64,000 bases of DNA from Strix aluco (taxonomy: Eukaryota; Chordata; Aves; Strigiformes; Strigidae): NCBI RefSeq assembly GCF_031877795.1, contig NC_133970.1, positions 48,180,828-48,244,827 of the forward strand, read 5' to 3'. Position numbers and translations under genes: made by a program. Each line of letters begins with the position of its first letter. The first letter of the stretch is position 1. Below are positions 25,852 through 35,694 of the stretch, piece by piece. The notes beneath the pieces are model-generated. The model ran no database searches. It worked only from the letters and a program-made list of their open reading frames with translations, and was not told the DNA's origin.

Positions 25852-25869
25852 TGGCGCCCAACATGGGGC
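25852..25869 (+). promoter_or_regulatory. Primer-binding site of provirus A (tRNA-Lys type)
   Basis: TGGCGCCCAACATGGGGC lies 8 bp after the 5' LTR. It has one mismatch to the 18-nt tRNA-Lys(1,2) PBS of provirus B. Confidence 0.85.
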
Positions 25870-25992
25870 GGGACAACAGCAGTTTTATATTAATTGTGCT
25901 ATAGCTATAGCAGTTAGTAAGAGACAAGCTCTTGTGCTGGTCACGGGTTTGTTGATTGCGCTGCTTATCTTGATTTTGCTAAGCTTGGGAAC

Positions 25993-28475
25993 ATGCTGGA
26001 AGAAATTGGGAACATCATGAGTGGTTTTATTCTGCAGGCTCCCGAAGTACTTATTAATCCTTACGTTAGCTCTTTGATACTGTTCATTAATGCTATTCGC
26101 CTATTGTGGGCTGTGTGGAGCTCGGTAGGTTTTTGGTGTAAGAGAAGGCAAATTTTGGGTGAGACAATACCAAAATGTGCCCTGAGGCGGCCTGTCCCTG
26201 GGTGGCAGGGGGAGTGGAAGGATTTGGGCAGATTCCCAGGACGGTTATCACCTCCTGTAGCCTGGGATCTTACCCCTGAACAGGCAAGCAACCCCGCAAA
26301 ATTGACACAACACCTGATAGAAGGGTGCCTTGTCTATCCCAGTGAACATCAGCAACTCCCAGCGCTGTACTGGGGCCTGGCCTGTGCTTATCGAGCTGCA
26401 GTTCAGTGCTCTCAAAGGACTGTGGTGGAGATGGGAACTCAAACAAAAACAATAACAGCAGAGATTGCCCCAGTAGTAAAAAAGAAACAGTGGACAAGGT
26501 GTGGTGGTGCAATCCTTACCCCCCCCCCCCCCCCCTTTGTTGGGCTGCTTGGTGCTAGGTGCGATTCCACCCACATCCCCGGAGCTATACACCAATCTGT
26601 GGAGATAAGGACTGACAATGTTAACGAGCCTGGCTCCTGCCCCTCCCGATTGCTCGGAAATGGTTAAAATGGCCCATCAACTCCTAAGGGCCTGGCACAC
26701 CTGTGCCTGGGATGGGGTCAAATGGGAACAATAACAGAGTCGCACATTAATCAAATTCTTGTGTAACTGCTGGAAGGCACCAGAAGGCATTTGACAAAAG
26801 TCAATTATCTTGGACCCTATAAATGGCGACCACCAGGGAGACCCTTTGAGCTCTCCTGGATCGCAGTGGGCCTGTGACCAGCATCTCCCCTGAGCTGGGA
26901 CGCCTCTCAGGTACCAAACCCTTAAGGTGTCGTCTGCTCCAGACGGAAGGCCAGGGCGAAGTCCCCTGCTCGAGTCTCAATTATCGCCCGTTGAGGAATG
27001 TCAAGGCATTGGGAGTATTTGCTCTAAACTCGAGAGGGAAATTTTCTTTGAGCTAGCTTCTCTTTACTCTGTGGGGGGGTGGGGGGGTGGGTACGTACCC
27101 TTGTTTCTGTGTGTGTATGTCCGTTCTGTGTTCATTCTACTGAATCCAAACACCTTTGTTTCTGTATGTTTGTCCATTTTGTTATGTGCATGCATGTGTG
27201 TATATATATATATATATAGGTACCGTTAAGTAAGTTAGTGTGAATCTTGTCATTTTAGAATCTGAATAAGTCGCTTTCCTTTCTTTTACTATTTCTGAAT
27301 TATTTTATAATAACAAATTGCTGTTAGTTATTAATAAACCTAGATTTCTTATTAAATATTACCGTGTCAATACTTTCATCCGCGACACAAGGAGAACAAC
27401 AGGTCCATACCCTCGATTAATAAGGGACGAAAAAGAGGAGGAAGAAGCGGGTCCTTCCGCAAAGGGGTCAGAAGAGGGAATAACAGAACTCAAACAGGAG
27501 GCAGAAACTACCCGGTCCCTGACATCATCAGAACTGCGAGATCTGCGGAAAGACTATCGCCGCCAGCCGGGTGAGCGGATTGCTGCCTGGCTGCTTCGAT
27601 GCTGGGATAATGGGGCTGATGCTCAGCAGCTGGAAGGTAAGGAAGCCCAACAGCTGGGTTCCCTTGCTAGAGATCGAGGAATTGAAAGGGGAATTGGAAA
27701 AGAAACAGGAATTTGCAGTCTGTGGAGACGGCTCCTTTCAAGTGTTAAAGCAAGATATCCTTTCAAGGAAGATCTTACGGACAACTCCCCAGGGAAGTGG
27801 GCTACTGCGGATGAAGGTGTCCAGTACCTGAGAGAACTAGCAGTGCTGGAAGTCATCTATGGTGATCCAGATAGTGATGAAGCCCCTAAAAATCCAGAGG
27901 ATGTCCTGTGCACACGGGCCATGTGGAGGAAGGTGATTAAAGGTGCGCCATCCTCGTATTCTGCGGGCTTGGCTGCGATGTACTATCCAGAAATGGATGT
28001 GGGAGAAGGACTAAGATGTACGCCAACTGTGGAGGCAGTCTCTTCCTGGCTTCAGAACTTTGAAGAGAGTCTTGGAACCTCCTCATCTCTACGGGCGAGT
28101 GCCTTAGATGTCAGGAGCACCCCAAAAAATCAGTTCTCTTCCACCCCAGTCAGAGGGAAAGGGAAACCCAGGCGCATGACACGTGGCGAACTTTGGTTCT
28201 TCCTGCGTGACCAGGGGGAGGACATGAGGAAGTGGGATGGTCAACCCACCTTCAAGTTGGAAGCTCGTGTACATGAATTGCGAGGAAAGACCCCTGCCAA
28301 GAAGAAGACATCCAAGAAGGTTGTTAATGTAGCTGGTGTGGAACCGCAAGAAAGTAATCAGCGATCTCCCAGATACAGGAAGACTGAGATCACCTCCCTT
28401 GGCCCTGATGAAGGAGTTTCCGGCCTGGCACAGCAAGGGTCAGACAGTGAATACTCTGACCAAGAACAGGAATAG
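25993..28475 (+). pseudogene. gag: gag of provirus A, interrupted by an 888-bp LTR
   Basis: Gag is the structural polyprotein of the particle. The frame opens at an ATG at 25993 and runs to 26499, where a solo LTR (26500-27387) interrupts it. Gag-homologous sequence resumes after the LTR and ends at the UAG 28473-28475. The two parts are in register once the LTR and one copy of its 5-bp duplication are discounted, so this break appears to be the only one. The N-terminus has a hydrophobic segment (about residues 24-48). It is followed by the W..SPPxxWxxTPEQ domain shared with B, C, D and E. The middle part carries the conserved ELRDLRKD and W-rich ICSLWRRLL regions. No CCHC zinc knuckle is visible. 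Confidence 0.88.
26500..27387 (+). mobile_element. Solo LTR (888 bp) inserted in provirus A gag
   Basis: It starts TGTGGTGG and ends CCGCGACA, with target duplication CAAGG at 26495-26499 and 27388-27392. It contains a 17-bp poly-C run (near 26519), a TATA box (CTATAAATGG, near 26817), a polyadenylation signal AATAAA (near 27333), and GT-rich and (TA)n tracts (27195-27218). The family differs from all other LTRs here; the short ending GCGACA resembles 8424-8956. It must be younger than provirus A. Confidence 0.9.
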
Positions 28476-28500
28476 AGGGCCCCTGCCTCCAGCCAGGAGG
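28473..28500 (+). promoter_or_regulatory. gag/pro-pol UAG readthrough site with downstream hairpin (A)
   Basis: The gag stop UAG (28473-28475) is in the same frame as pro-pol. It is followed by AGGGCCCCTG and a 5-bp hairpin CCTCC/GGAGG (28486-28490 with 28496-28500). There is no ATG in the pol frame before the protease active site. This supports expression of pro-pol by stop-codon readthrough, as known in gammaretroviruses; it is an inference here. Confidence 0.6.
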
Positions 28501-31500
28501 AGGAAAGGGATGATCGGGTGTATTGGACAGTGTGGATTCGATGGCCTGGCACATCAAATCCACAGAAGTACCAGGCTTTAATCGACACCGGGGCACAGTG
28601 TGCATTAATGCCATCAAGTTATAGAGGGGCAGAACCTATCTGGATCTCAGGAGTGACACGGGGATGTCAAGAACTGTCAGTACTGGAGGCCGAGGTTAGC
28701 TTGACCGGGGATAAGTGGGAAAAACATCCCATTGTAACTGGCCCAGAAGCCCCTTGTATCTTGGGCATTGACTACCTCAAGAGGGGGTATTTCAAAGACC
28801 CAAAAGGATACCGATGGGCTTTTGGTGTGGCCAGTGTGAACACAGAGAAGGTCAAACAGTTGTCTAATCTGCCTGGCCTCTCAGGAGATCCTTTTGTTGT
28901 AGGACTGTTGCGAGTTGAAGAACAACAGGTGCCAATTGCTACGAGGACCGTGCACCGACGGCAGTATCGCACGAACCGAGACTCTCTGGCTCCCATCCAA
29001 GAACTGATCCGTCAACTGGAGAGCCAAGGTGTCATCAGTAAGACACATTCGCCTTTTAATAGCCCAATATGGCCAGTGCCAAAGTCTGACGGAGGGTGGA
29101 GGTTGACAGTAGACTATCGTGGCCTGAACGAAGTGACGCCACCACTGAGTGCTGCTGTACCAGATATGTTAGAGCTCCAGTATGAACTGGAGTCAAAGGC
29201 AGCCAAGTGGTACGCCACAATCGACATCGCCAATGCATTCTTTTCAATTCCTTTGGCAGAAGAGTGCAGGCCACAGTTTGCTTTCACGTGGAGGGGTGTC
29301 CAATATACCTGGAATCGACTACCCCAGGGGTGGAAGCACAGCCCCACTATTTGTCATGGACTAATTCAAACTGCACTGGAAAAGGGTGATGCCCCTGAAC
29401 ATCTACAGTACATCGATGACATCATTGTGTGGGGCAACAAGGCAGGAGAAGTGTTCAAGAAGGGACAAAAAGTAATTGAGATTCTTCTGAGAGCTGGGTT
29501 TGCCATAAAGAAAAGCAAGGTCAAGGGACCAGCACAGGAGATTCAGTTCTTGGGAATAAAATGGCAAGATGGACGCCGCCATGTGCCTATGGAGGTTGTC
29601 AACAAGATAGCAGCTATGTCTCCACCGACCAACAAGAAGGAAACACAAGCTTTCTTAGGACTTGTGGGATTTTGGAGGATGCACATTCCAGGTTACAGTC
29701 AGCTGGTGAGCCCTCTCTATCAAGTAACCCGAAAGAAGAACCATTTTGAGTGGGGTCTTGAGCAACAACAAGCCTTTGAGCACATCAAACAGGAGATAGC
29801 TCGGGCGGTAGCTCTTGGGCCTGTTCGGCCAGGACCAGCTGTGCAAAATGTACTTTACACATCAACTGGGGAGCACGGCCTCACATGGAGCCTCTGGCAG
29901 AAGATACCAGGTGAAACTCGGGGTCGACCATTAGGATTTTGGAGCCGGGGATATCGAGGATCAGAAGCCCACTACACTCCAACTGAAAAGGAGATACTGG
30001 CAGCATATGAGGGGATTCGAGCCGCCTCAGAAGTTGTTGGTACAGAAGCACAGCTCCTCTTGGCACCGCGATTGCCTGTACTACATTGGATGTTCAAAGG
30101 AAACATCCCTTCTACGCACCATGCAACCAGTGCTACCTGGAGTAAATGGGTAGCGTTAATCACGCAACGAGCTCGACTGGGAAAACCCAACCGTCCAGGG
30201 ATCCTGGAAGAGATCATGGACTGGCCAGAAGGTAGAGATTTTGGAGCACTGCCTGAGGAGGTGGCTCGTGCCCAAGAAGCACCGCCATATAACGAATTAC
30301 CAGAAGATGAAAGGCGGTATGCTCTGTTTACTGATGGATCCTGTCGTGTGGTAGGAAACCATCGGAAGTGGAAAGCTGCTGTGTGGAGCCCCACAAGAAA
30401 AGTCGTTGAGGCCACTGAAGGAGAGGGCGAGTCAAGACAGTTTGCAGAAGTAAAAGCGATCCAACTAGCCCTAAAGATTGCTGAACGAGAAAAGTGGCCA
30501 GTACTGTATCTCTACACTGACTCCTGGATGGTGGCTAATGCCCTGTGGGGGTGGCTACAGGAGTGGAAGAAGACCAATTGGCAGCGCAGAGGTAAACCCA
30601 TCTGGGCTGCTGCACTGTGGCAGGACATTGCTGCCCGAGTGGAAAACGTGGCTCTAAAGGTACGTCACGTAGATGCCCACGTGCCCAAAAGCCGTGCCAC
30701 CGAAGAACATCAAAACAATGAGCAAGTAGACAAGGCTGCTAAAATTGAAGTAGCTCAGCTGGACCTGGACTGGGAGCGCAAGGGTGAGCTATTTGTAGCT
30801 CGATGGGCCCATGAAACATCCGGGCATCTCGGGAGAGATGCAACGTACAGATGGGCTCGTGATCGAGGGGTGGACCTGACCATGGAGGCCATCTCCCAGG
30901 TCACTCGTGAATGCGAAACATGTGCTGCAATCAAGCGAGCCACACGAGTAAAGTCTCCCTGGAACAGAGGGCGATGGCTGAGTTTTCGATATGGCGAGGC
31001 CTGGCAAATTGACTATATTGGACCATTGCCACGAAGACGCCAAGGCAAGCGCTACATACTCACCATGGTGGAAGCAACTACTGGTTGGCTTGAGACGTAC
31101 CCTGTAAATCATGCCACTGCCCGAAATACCATCTTAGGTCTTGAAAGGCAAATTTTATGGCGACATGGTACTCCTGAAAGAATCGAATCAGACAATGGGA
31201 CCCATTTTCGAAATAATCTCATAAACTCCTGGGCAAAGAAACACGGCATTGAGTGGGTGTATCACATCCCTTATTACCCACAAGCGTCTGGAAAGATTGA
31301 AAGATCCAATGGACTGTTGAAGACTATGTTGAGAGCATTGGACAATGGGGGATGGAAACACTGGGATATAAATTTAGCAGAAGCCACTTGGCTAATTAAC
31401 ACCAGAGGATCTGTTAACCGTCCTGGTCCTGCCCAAACCAAACCCCTTCATACTGTGGGAGGAGATAAGGTCCCTGTAGTACCCACAGGGCAATGGCTGG

Positions 31501-31655
31501 GGAAGGCAGTGTGGATTGCTCCTCCCTTGGGAAAAGGCAAGCCCACTCGTGGGATTGTTTTTGCTCAGGGACCTGGATGTACTTGGTGGGTAATGCGGGA
31601 GGATGGGGCTACTCAGTGTGTGCCTCAAGGAGATTTAACCTTGGGGGGAAAATAA
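28476..31655 (+). CDS. pol: pro-pol polyprotein of provirus A (protease, RT, RNase H, integrase)
   Basis: The open frame follows gag's UAG directly and ends at TAA 31653-31655; numbering here counts from the GTG at 28518 (1045 codons). The protease active site is LIDTGA (D about residue 23), with ILGID downstream. Reverse transcriptase shows a W..VDYRGLN region, LPQGWKHSPTICH and the catalytic YIDD (298-301). RNase H shows TDGS, a QFAE glutamate and YTDS. Integrase has an H-H-C-C zinc motif, then the first D in WQIDY, ESDNGTH and SGKIER, giving D-D-35-E. No frameshift or stop is present and all catalytic residues are kept. It has no env or dUTPase downstream. I place it nearest ERV-L; this is from motif recall, not a search. 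Confidence 0.93.
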   Translation, partial: RAPASSQEEERDDRVYWTVWIRWPGTSNPQKYQALIDTGAQCALMPSSYRGAEPIWISGVTRGCQELSVLEAEVSLTGDKWEKHPIVTGPEAPCILGIDYLKRGYFKDPKGYRWAFGVASVNTEKVKQLSNLPGLSGDPFVVGLLRVEEQQVPIATRTVHRRQYRTNRDSLAPIQELIRQLESQGVISKTHSPFNSPIWPVPKSDGGWRLTVDYRGLNEVTPPLSAAVPDMLELQYELESKAAKWYATIDIANAFFSIPLAEECRPQFAFTWRGVQYTWNRLPQGWKHSPTICHGLIQTALEKGDAPEHLQYIDDIIVWGNKAGEVFKKGQKVIEILLRAGFAIKKSKVKGPAQEIQFLGIKWQDGRRHVPMEVVNKIAAMSPPTNKKETQAFLGLVGFWRMHIPGYSQLVSPLYQVTRKKNHFEWGLEQQQAFEHIKQEIARAVALGPVRPGPAVQNVLYTSTGEHGLTWSLWQKIPGETRGRPLGFWSRGYRGSEAHYTPTEKEILAAYEGIRAASEVVGTEAQLLLAPRLPVLHWMFKGNIPSTHHATSATWSKWVALITQRARLGKPNRPGILEEIMDWPEGRDFGALPEEVARAQEAPPYNELPEDERRYALFTDGSCRVVGNHRKWKAAVWSPTRKVVEATEGEGESRQFAEVKAIQLALKIAEREKWPVLYLYTDSWMVANALWGWLQEWKKTNWQRRGKPIWAAALWQDIAARVENVALKVRHVDAHVPKSRATEEHQNNEQVDKAAKIEVAQLDLDWERKGELFVARWAHETSGHLGRDATYRWARDRGVDLTMEAISQVTRECETCAAIKRATRVKSPWNRGRWLSFRYGEAWQIDYIGPLPRRRQGKRYILTMVEATTGWLETYPVNHATARNTILGLERQILWRHGTPERIESDNGTHFRNNLINSWAKKHGIEWVYHIPYYPQASGKIERSNGLLKTMLRALDNGGWKHWDINLAEATWLINTRGSVNRPGPAQTKPLHTVGGDKVPVVPTGQWLGKAVWIAPPLGKGKPTRGIVFAQGPGCTWWVMREDGATQCVPQGDLTLGGK

Positions 31656-31923
31656 CCTGTGGGCTGAGTTGTATGTTGCAGGAAGTGATGGAGGAAGTAG
31701 GAACGACGAAGAGTGAACCAGATACATGCGATGATGACCCAAACCTAGCCGGTGCTGGAGTCCAACAGTCAAACATACTGCTCCTGTCCTGAACATCCAC
31801 CTTGACAGATGGCAGCCAAGTCACTGAACATCTGGAGGAGTGAAGAAAGCTTACGGAATGGATAAATGAGTGTTATGTGGGACCTGGGCATGACGTAAAT
31901 GGTATGGAATAAGGGGTGGAGAC
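31656..31923 (+). other. Provirus A 3' non-coding segment with polypurine tract
   Basis: No env-like frame is present. The last bases before the 3' LTR (GAATAAGGGGTGGAGAC, 31907-31923) are purine-rich and recur before the 3' LTRs of B and C and, on the minus strand, of E and F. They are the likely plus-strand primer (polypurine tract). Confidence 0.75.
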
Positions 31924-32530
31924 TGTATCGGGTCTGGCTGAGCCGGAATTGGTTTTCCCCTGTAGCAGCCCCCATGGTGCTGTGGTTTATACTGGGAGCT
32001 GGCAGGGTGTTGATAGCACCCTGGTGGTGTGGCTACTGCTGAGTGGTGCTTACACAGCACCAAGGCTCTTTCCGACATTTCCCCCCCACAGTGGGACGGG
32101 GTGGGCAAGATCTTGGGAGGGGACACAACCAGGACAGCTGACCCCAACTGACCAAAGGGATATTCCAGACCATCTGACGGCTGCTCAGTATAAAGCTGGG
32201 AGAAAGGAGGAAGGGGGTGGGGTCACCCTTGGTCCTCCGAGGCAACCCCTCCGCGTATGGGAGCCCTGCTTCCTGAGAAGGCCCGACATCGCCTGTTCAT
32301 GGGAAGTAGAGAATAAATCTGTTTGCTTTTTTTGCTTCCGCGCGCGGACCTTTGCTTCGCTTTGCTTATATTAAAACTGCTGTTGTTTTACCCACAAGGG
32401 TTGGTTGTTTTGTTTTCCTATCTTATTTTCTTTCCCTTCTTTGCCCTATTGAGAAAAAAAGGGGAAAGGGGGGGAAGTGATAGAGCGACTTGGTGGGTAC
32501 CTGGCATTTAGCCAAGGTCAAACCTCCACA
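31924..32530 (+). mobile_element. 3' LTR of provirus A
   Basis: 607 bp, co-linear with the 5' LTR. I count four substitutions (in GAGCCGG, CCCCATGG, TAGAGCG and AACCTCC) and one 4-bp gap. It is followed by the CCCTC target duplication. Confidence 0.93.
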
Positions 32531-32535
32531 CCCTC

Positions 32536-33540
32536 GTTACAATAACTCTTCAGTATTCTGAACATCCTTGGGTAGTCAAAATACTTCTATTCGTATTTCT
32601 TGGGAATATTGCTTTGGCTTTTTCTAAGGTTAACAAGCAATTTAGGAATATGACCCAGCCTCCACAGCAGTGTGGTCATGTGTTGCAAGGCATGTAAGAG
32701 AATATGGGCAGGTATCTAGAAAGCTTCTCACCTCCGATGGTCTGGAACTTCACTCCCAAAGAAGTGTGGAATCCTGGTGAAGTGATAGAATGTTTAAAAA
32801 TAAGAAGCTGTGGCTATTCCAAAGAGGCACAACTTATCACAGTCTTCTGGGGCCTGGCCTGCACCTACCGAACACTGCTCAATACTATTCAGCACCCTCA
32901 AGGAGAAGAGAGGGTCTCTGGATCTGAAAACATACCAACAGACACTATGGCTAAACCAGAGACTCAGCTCTCAAATATATAAGTTGCTCCTATAACTAAA
33001 AAGAAACAATGGAAGTGGATGTCAACTTGTTTAGTAAGGGATGAAGAAGCTTCTCCAAAGAGGGAGCGGGAGAGAGACTCAGAAGTGGCAGCCTGTTCTG
33101 CAGCAGAGCAGTCACAAGAACAGGATGAGGAAGAGCCTGAAATCATAAATGAGACAGAAACCACCCAATCCCTATCCCTAAGTTTGCTGCAAGATATGTG
33201 AAAATATTTCAGCCATCAACCAGGCAAGCAAATTCTCAGCTGGTTACTCTGATGCTGGGATACTGGGGCCAGTAGTCAGGAATTAGAGGGTAAGGAAGCC
33301 CGGCAGCTGGGATCCCTTGCTAGGGATAAGGCCATTGACAAAGGGATTGGAAAAGGGCAGGAGTCCTCAGTCTTTGGTGGCAACTCCTGTCGAGAGTGAA
33401 GGACAGGTGTCCATCCCTTCAAGGAAGAACTTGCAAATTCCCAAAGCAAATGGACCACCACTGAGGGAGGTATCCAGTATGTGAGGGAATTAGCCGTGGT
33501 GGAGGTGATCTACAGCAACCTAGATGACGAAGAATAGCCA
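32536..33540 (+). pseudogene. gag: Decayed gag of provirus C (part after the A insertion)
   Basis: Broken frames match Gag of A, B and D. They include a W-rich domain near 32704 (SPPMVWNFTPKEVWNPGE), an acidic linker near 33030 and an ELEGKEARQLGSLARDKA block. There are at least five in-frame stops and a frameshift in the last third. The N-terminal part lies before provirus A at 24840-25232 and is hydrophobic but also broken. It is non-functional, and the decay shows C is much older than A or B. Confidence 0.8.
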
Positions 33541-33544
33541 CGAG

Positions 33545-34165
33545 CAGGTTGAAAGCTTACGAGTAAGAATTAGAAACTGAGGCAACAAAGGGAACCTTGT
33601 GGTTGGTGTCTACTACAGGCTGCCTGATCAAGGGGAACCTGTTGACAAAGCCTTCTTACTCCAGCTACAGGAGGCATCAAGCTCGTAGGCTCTCATCCTG
33701 CTGGGGGACTTCAACCACCTGGACATCTGCTGGAAAAGTAGCACAGTGAGCTGTACACAATCCAGGAGGCTCTTGGAATGCACTGAGGATGCCCTGGGAA
33801 ACTCCCCTCAGGGACAAGTGAGCAGAACAGAACTGGCAGATCTTTAAGGGCGCTTTCCATAGAGCGCAAGAGCTCTCGATCCCCCGGTGTAAGAAATCAG
33901 GAAAGGCAGGCAAGACACCAGCATGGATGAGTCAACATGACTGGCAAACTGGTAACAATGGATGACAAGGCTGAGGTACTCAACAACTTTTTTGCCACAG
34001 TCTCCACTGGAAACCTCTCTTCTCACACCACTCAAGTGGATTAACCAAAATAAAGGGACTAGGGGAGAAAAGTCCCTCCCACTGTAAGAGAAGATCAGAT
34101 TCATGACCACCTGAGGAACCTGAACATATATAAGTCTATGGGACCTGATGAGATGCATCCCAGAG
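33545..34165 (+). mobile_element. CR1 fragment (endonuclease and linker), plus strand
   Basis: Broken frames match the CR1 endonuclease (VGVYYRLPDQ, LLGDFNHLDICW) and the linker before RT (KVPPTVREDQIHDHLRNLN, then SMGPDEMHPRV). Sequence between the endonuclease and linker is partly deleted. It lies where C's gag stops and is cut by the LTR of provirus D at 34166. Its missing 3' part was not found on the other side of D/B. Confidence 0.85.
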
Positions 34166-34598
34166 TGTCCAGGTTTTGGCCAGGATAGAGTTAACTTTCC
34201 TTGGGCTGAGAGGGAGCACTGCTGGAGGGCTGGGTCCCGATCGATCATTGGAGCATTCCATATCATGTGACGTCATGCTCAGTATATAGGCGGACGCGTG
34301 CTCTCTCATGCCCCGTTTTGGTTTTAGAAGTCAGCATGGCGGGATTTTTCTGGTGCAGATGGATTGCTGCTGGGGATGGGCTCTGTACTGGTCGCTGCTT
34401 GGTGAGCCACTGCTGCATTTTGCCCGTTTTGGACTTAATATTGTTACTGTTGCTTTTGTTACTATTACTAAATTATTTTATTCAACCTACGAATTTCTTT
34501 TTTTTGTCCTTCCCCTATTTTGGGGGGGGGGGGCGGGGGGGGGAAGTAAACAACTGGCCAATTGGCAATTTGCTACCGACTGAGTTCAAAGCACAATA
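34166..34598 (+). mobile_element. 5' LTR of partial provirus D
   Basis: It starts TGTCCAGG and ends near AGCACAATA. It aligns with the solo LTR at 21343-21786, including the core CATATCATGTGACGTCATGC, TATATAG near 34284 and the GAGTTCAAA end. A G-rich run lies at 34520-34542. A decayed PBS (CGGCCAACGTGGTGCC, about 34608-34623) and gag sequence follow. Confidence 0.8.
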
Positions 34599-34637
34599 GT
34601 TATTTGTCGGCCAACGTGGTGCCTGAGGTTTGAGATA

Positions 34638-35214
34638 ATGGCAGAACGGGTAATAATGTTGATTGCTTGGCTCCTTAAGATTTTATCACCTCATTTGCTG
34701 TATGTATTTCCCATGCTGTTGCTCACAGTGCATCAGAGTTAAGTTAAGACTTTGTTTTTGCTGTACTATGTGATGCTTATCTATGACAGGGTGCTGTCAT
34801 CGGCCTTGCGGCTATTTACGATTGTGTTTGAGGAATTCAGGAATTTCAGATACCTTTGCAATGTTGACATAAACATGGTTGCCGTGCTGTTAGAAGCTAG
34901 TGTGTACCTGAATGTGGTTCTGGTTTTGTTCAGGGTTAAGTAACTATTTAAGAGTATCCCTTGGAAATCTACCCCAAGGTTGGAGAATTATGAGTGGCTG
35001 GGGGTGTGGGGTAGCGTGGGCAAGTACCTAGAACAGTGGGCACCTCCGGTGTATTGGAACTTCACTCCCAAACAGGTGCAGAATCCTGAAGAACTAGTGA
35101 AATATTTGGAAAAAGTATGTTGTCACCCAGGTAATTCCAGAGAGGCACAGCTCACTGCAACATGCTGGGGCCTGGCCCATCCCCTACTGAGTGCTATTAA
35201 ACACTGTTCAGCAC
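34638..35214 (+). pseudogene. gag: Partial gag of provirus D, cut by provirus B
   Basis: An ATG at 34638 opens a short hydrophobic peptide (34 codons) like the N-terminus of Gag in A and B, then stops. From about 34980 a second frame matches the W-rich Gag domain (WAPPVYWNFTPKQVQNPEEL and CWGLAHPL). Sequence ends at 35214 where the 5' LTR of B begins; D gag does not resume after B. Confidence 0.75.
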
Positions 35215-35575
35215 TGTCCTGGTTTAACCAGGATAGGGTTAAGTTTCCCCAGCAGTGGGGGGAGCTCTAGCCGGGTTATTCAGATACCATGCGGACGTCA
35301 CATCCTGGCAGGTCACATTTCCTGACGCGGGATCGCGGTGCACTCGTGGTTTTGTACATCTGCTCCTCTCACTGCTGTATTTGGTAGCTATTTTGCTCTG
35401 TTCATTGCTATCACTATTACTGTTATTGTTATTGTTGTTGTTTGTTGTGTTGCTATTGCACTGTTGTATTAAACCTTTCCTTATTTCAGTCTTGGGGCTT
35501 TGTATTTCACTCCCTTTGTGGGGGAGGGGCAGCGGCCGCGTGGTCTCAGACCCCGGCAGGGGCTAAACCACCACA
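35215..35575 (+). mobile_element. 5' LTR of provirus B
   Basis: TGTCCTGG...AACCACCACA. It carries a perfect CRE-like GACGTCAC (near 35293), a NotI-like GCGGCCGC and a polyadenylation signal ATTAAA (near 35468). A classical TATA box is not obvious. Confidence 0.93.
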
Positions 35576-35579
35576 ACTT

Positions 35580-35597
35580 TGGCGCCCAACGTGGGGC
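35580..35597 (+). promoter_or_regulatory. Primer-binding site of provirus B (tRNA-Lys(1,2))
   Basis: TGGCGCCCAACGTGGGGC, 4 bp after the LTR. This equals the 18-nt PBS known for tRNA-Lys(1,2)-primed retroviruses. Confidence 0.9.
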
Positions 35598-35694
35598 TGG
35601 AGAAGACTGAGATAAGGACAAAAGGAGAAGTGTGTTAGAGCAATCTGTTAGGTGTAATTTTTTTTCTGTTTTTACTTGTATTGTTTGATAAGAA

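Larger units (their letters stand above)
25233..32530 (+). mobile_element. Provirus A: full-length, young, env-less ERV
   Basis: Order: 5' LTR, PBS, gag (split by a solo LTR), UAG, pro-pol, short non-coding segment with polypurine tract, 3' LTR. A 5-bp target duplication CCCTC flanks it. Its LTRs show four substitutions and one 4-bp length difference over about 607 bp, so insertion was recent. No env frame lies between pol (ends 31655) and the 3' LTR. Pol is most like ERV-L pol by my reading, and the 5-bp duplication agrees; the Lys-type PBS is more usual for class II. It is capable of encoding an intact pol but not gag. Confidence 0.93.

Noticed and set aside
31656-31923. Search for an env gene downstream of pol in A, B and E
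   Set aside because: Only about 270 bp (A), 55 bp (B) and 100 bp (E) separate pol from the 3' LTR. There is no room for env and no signal or fusion peptide pattern.
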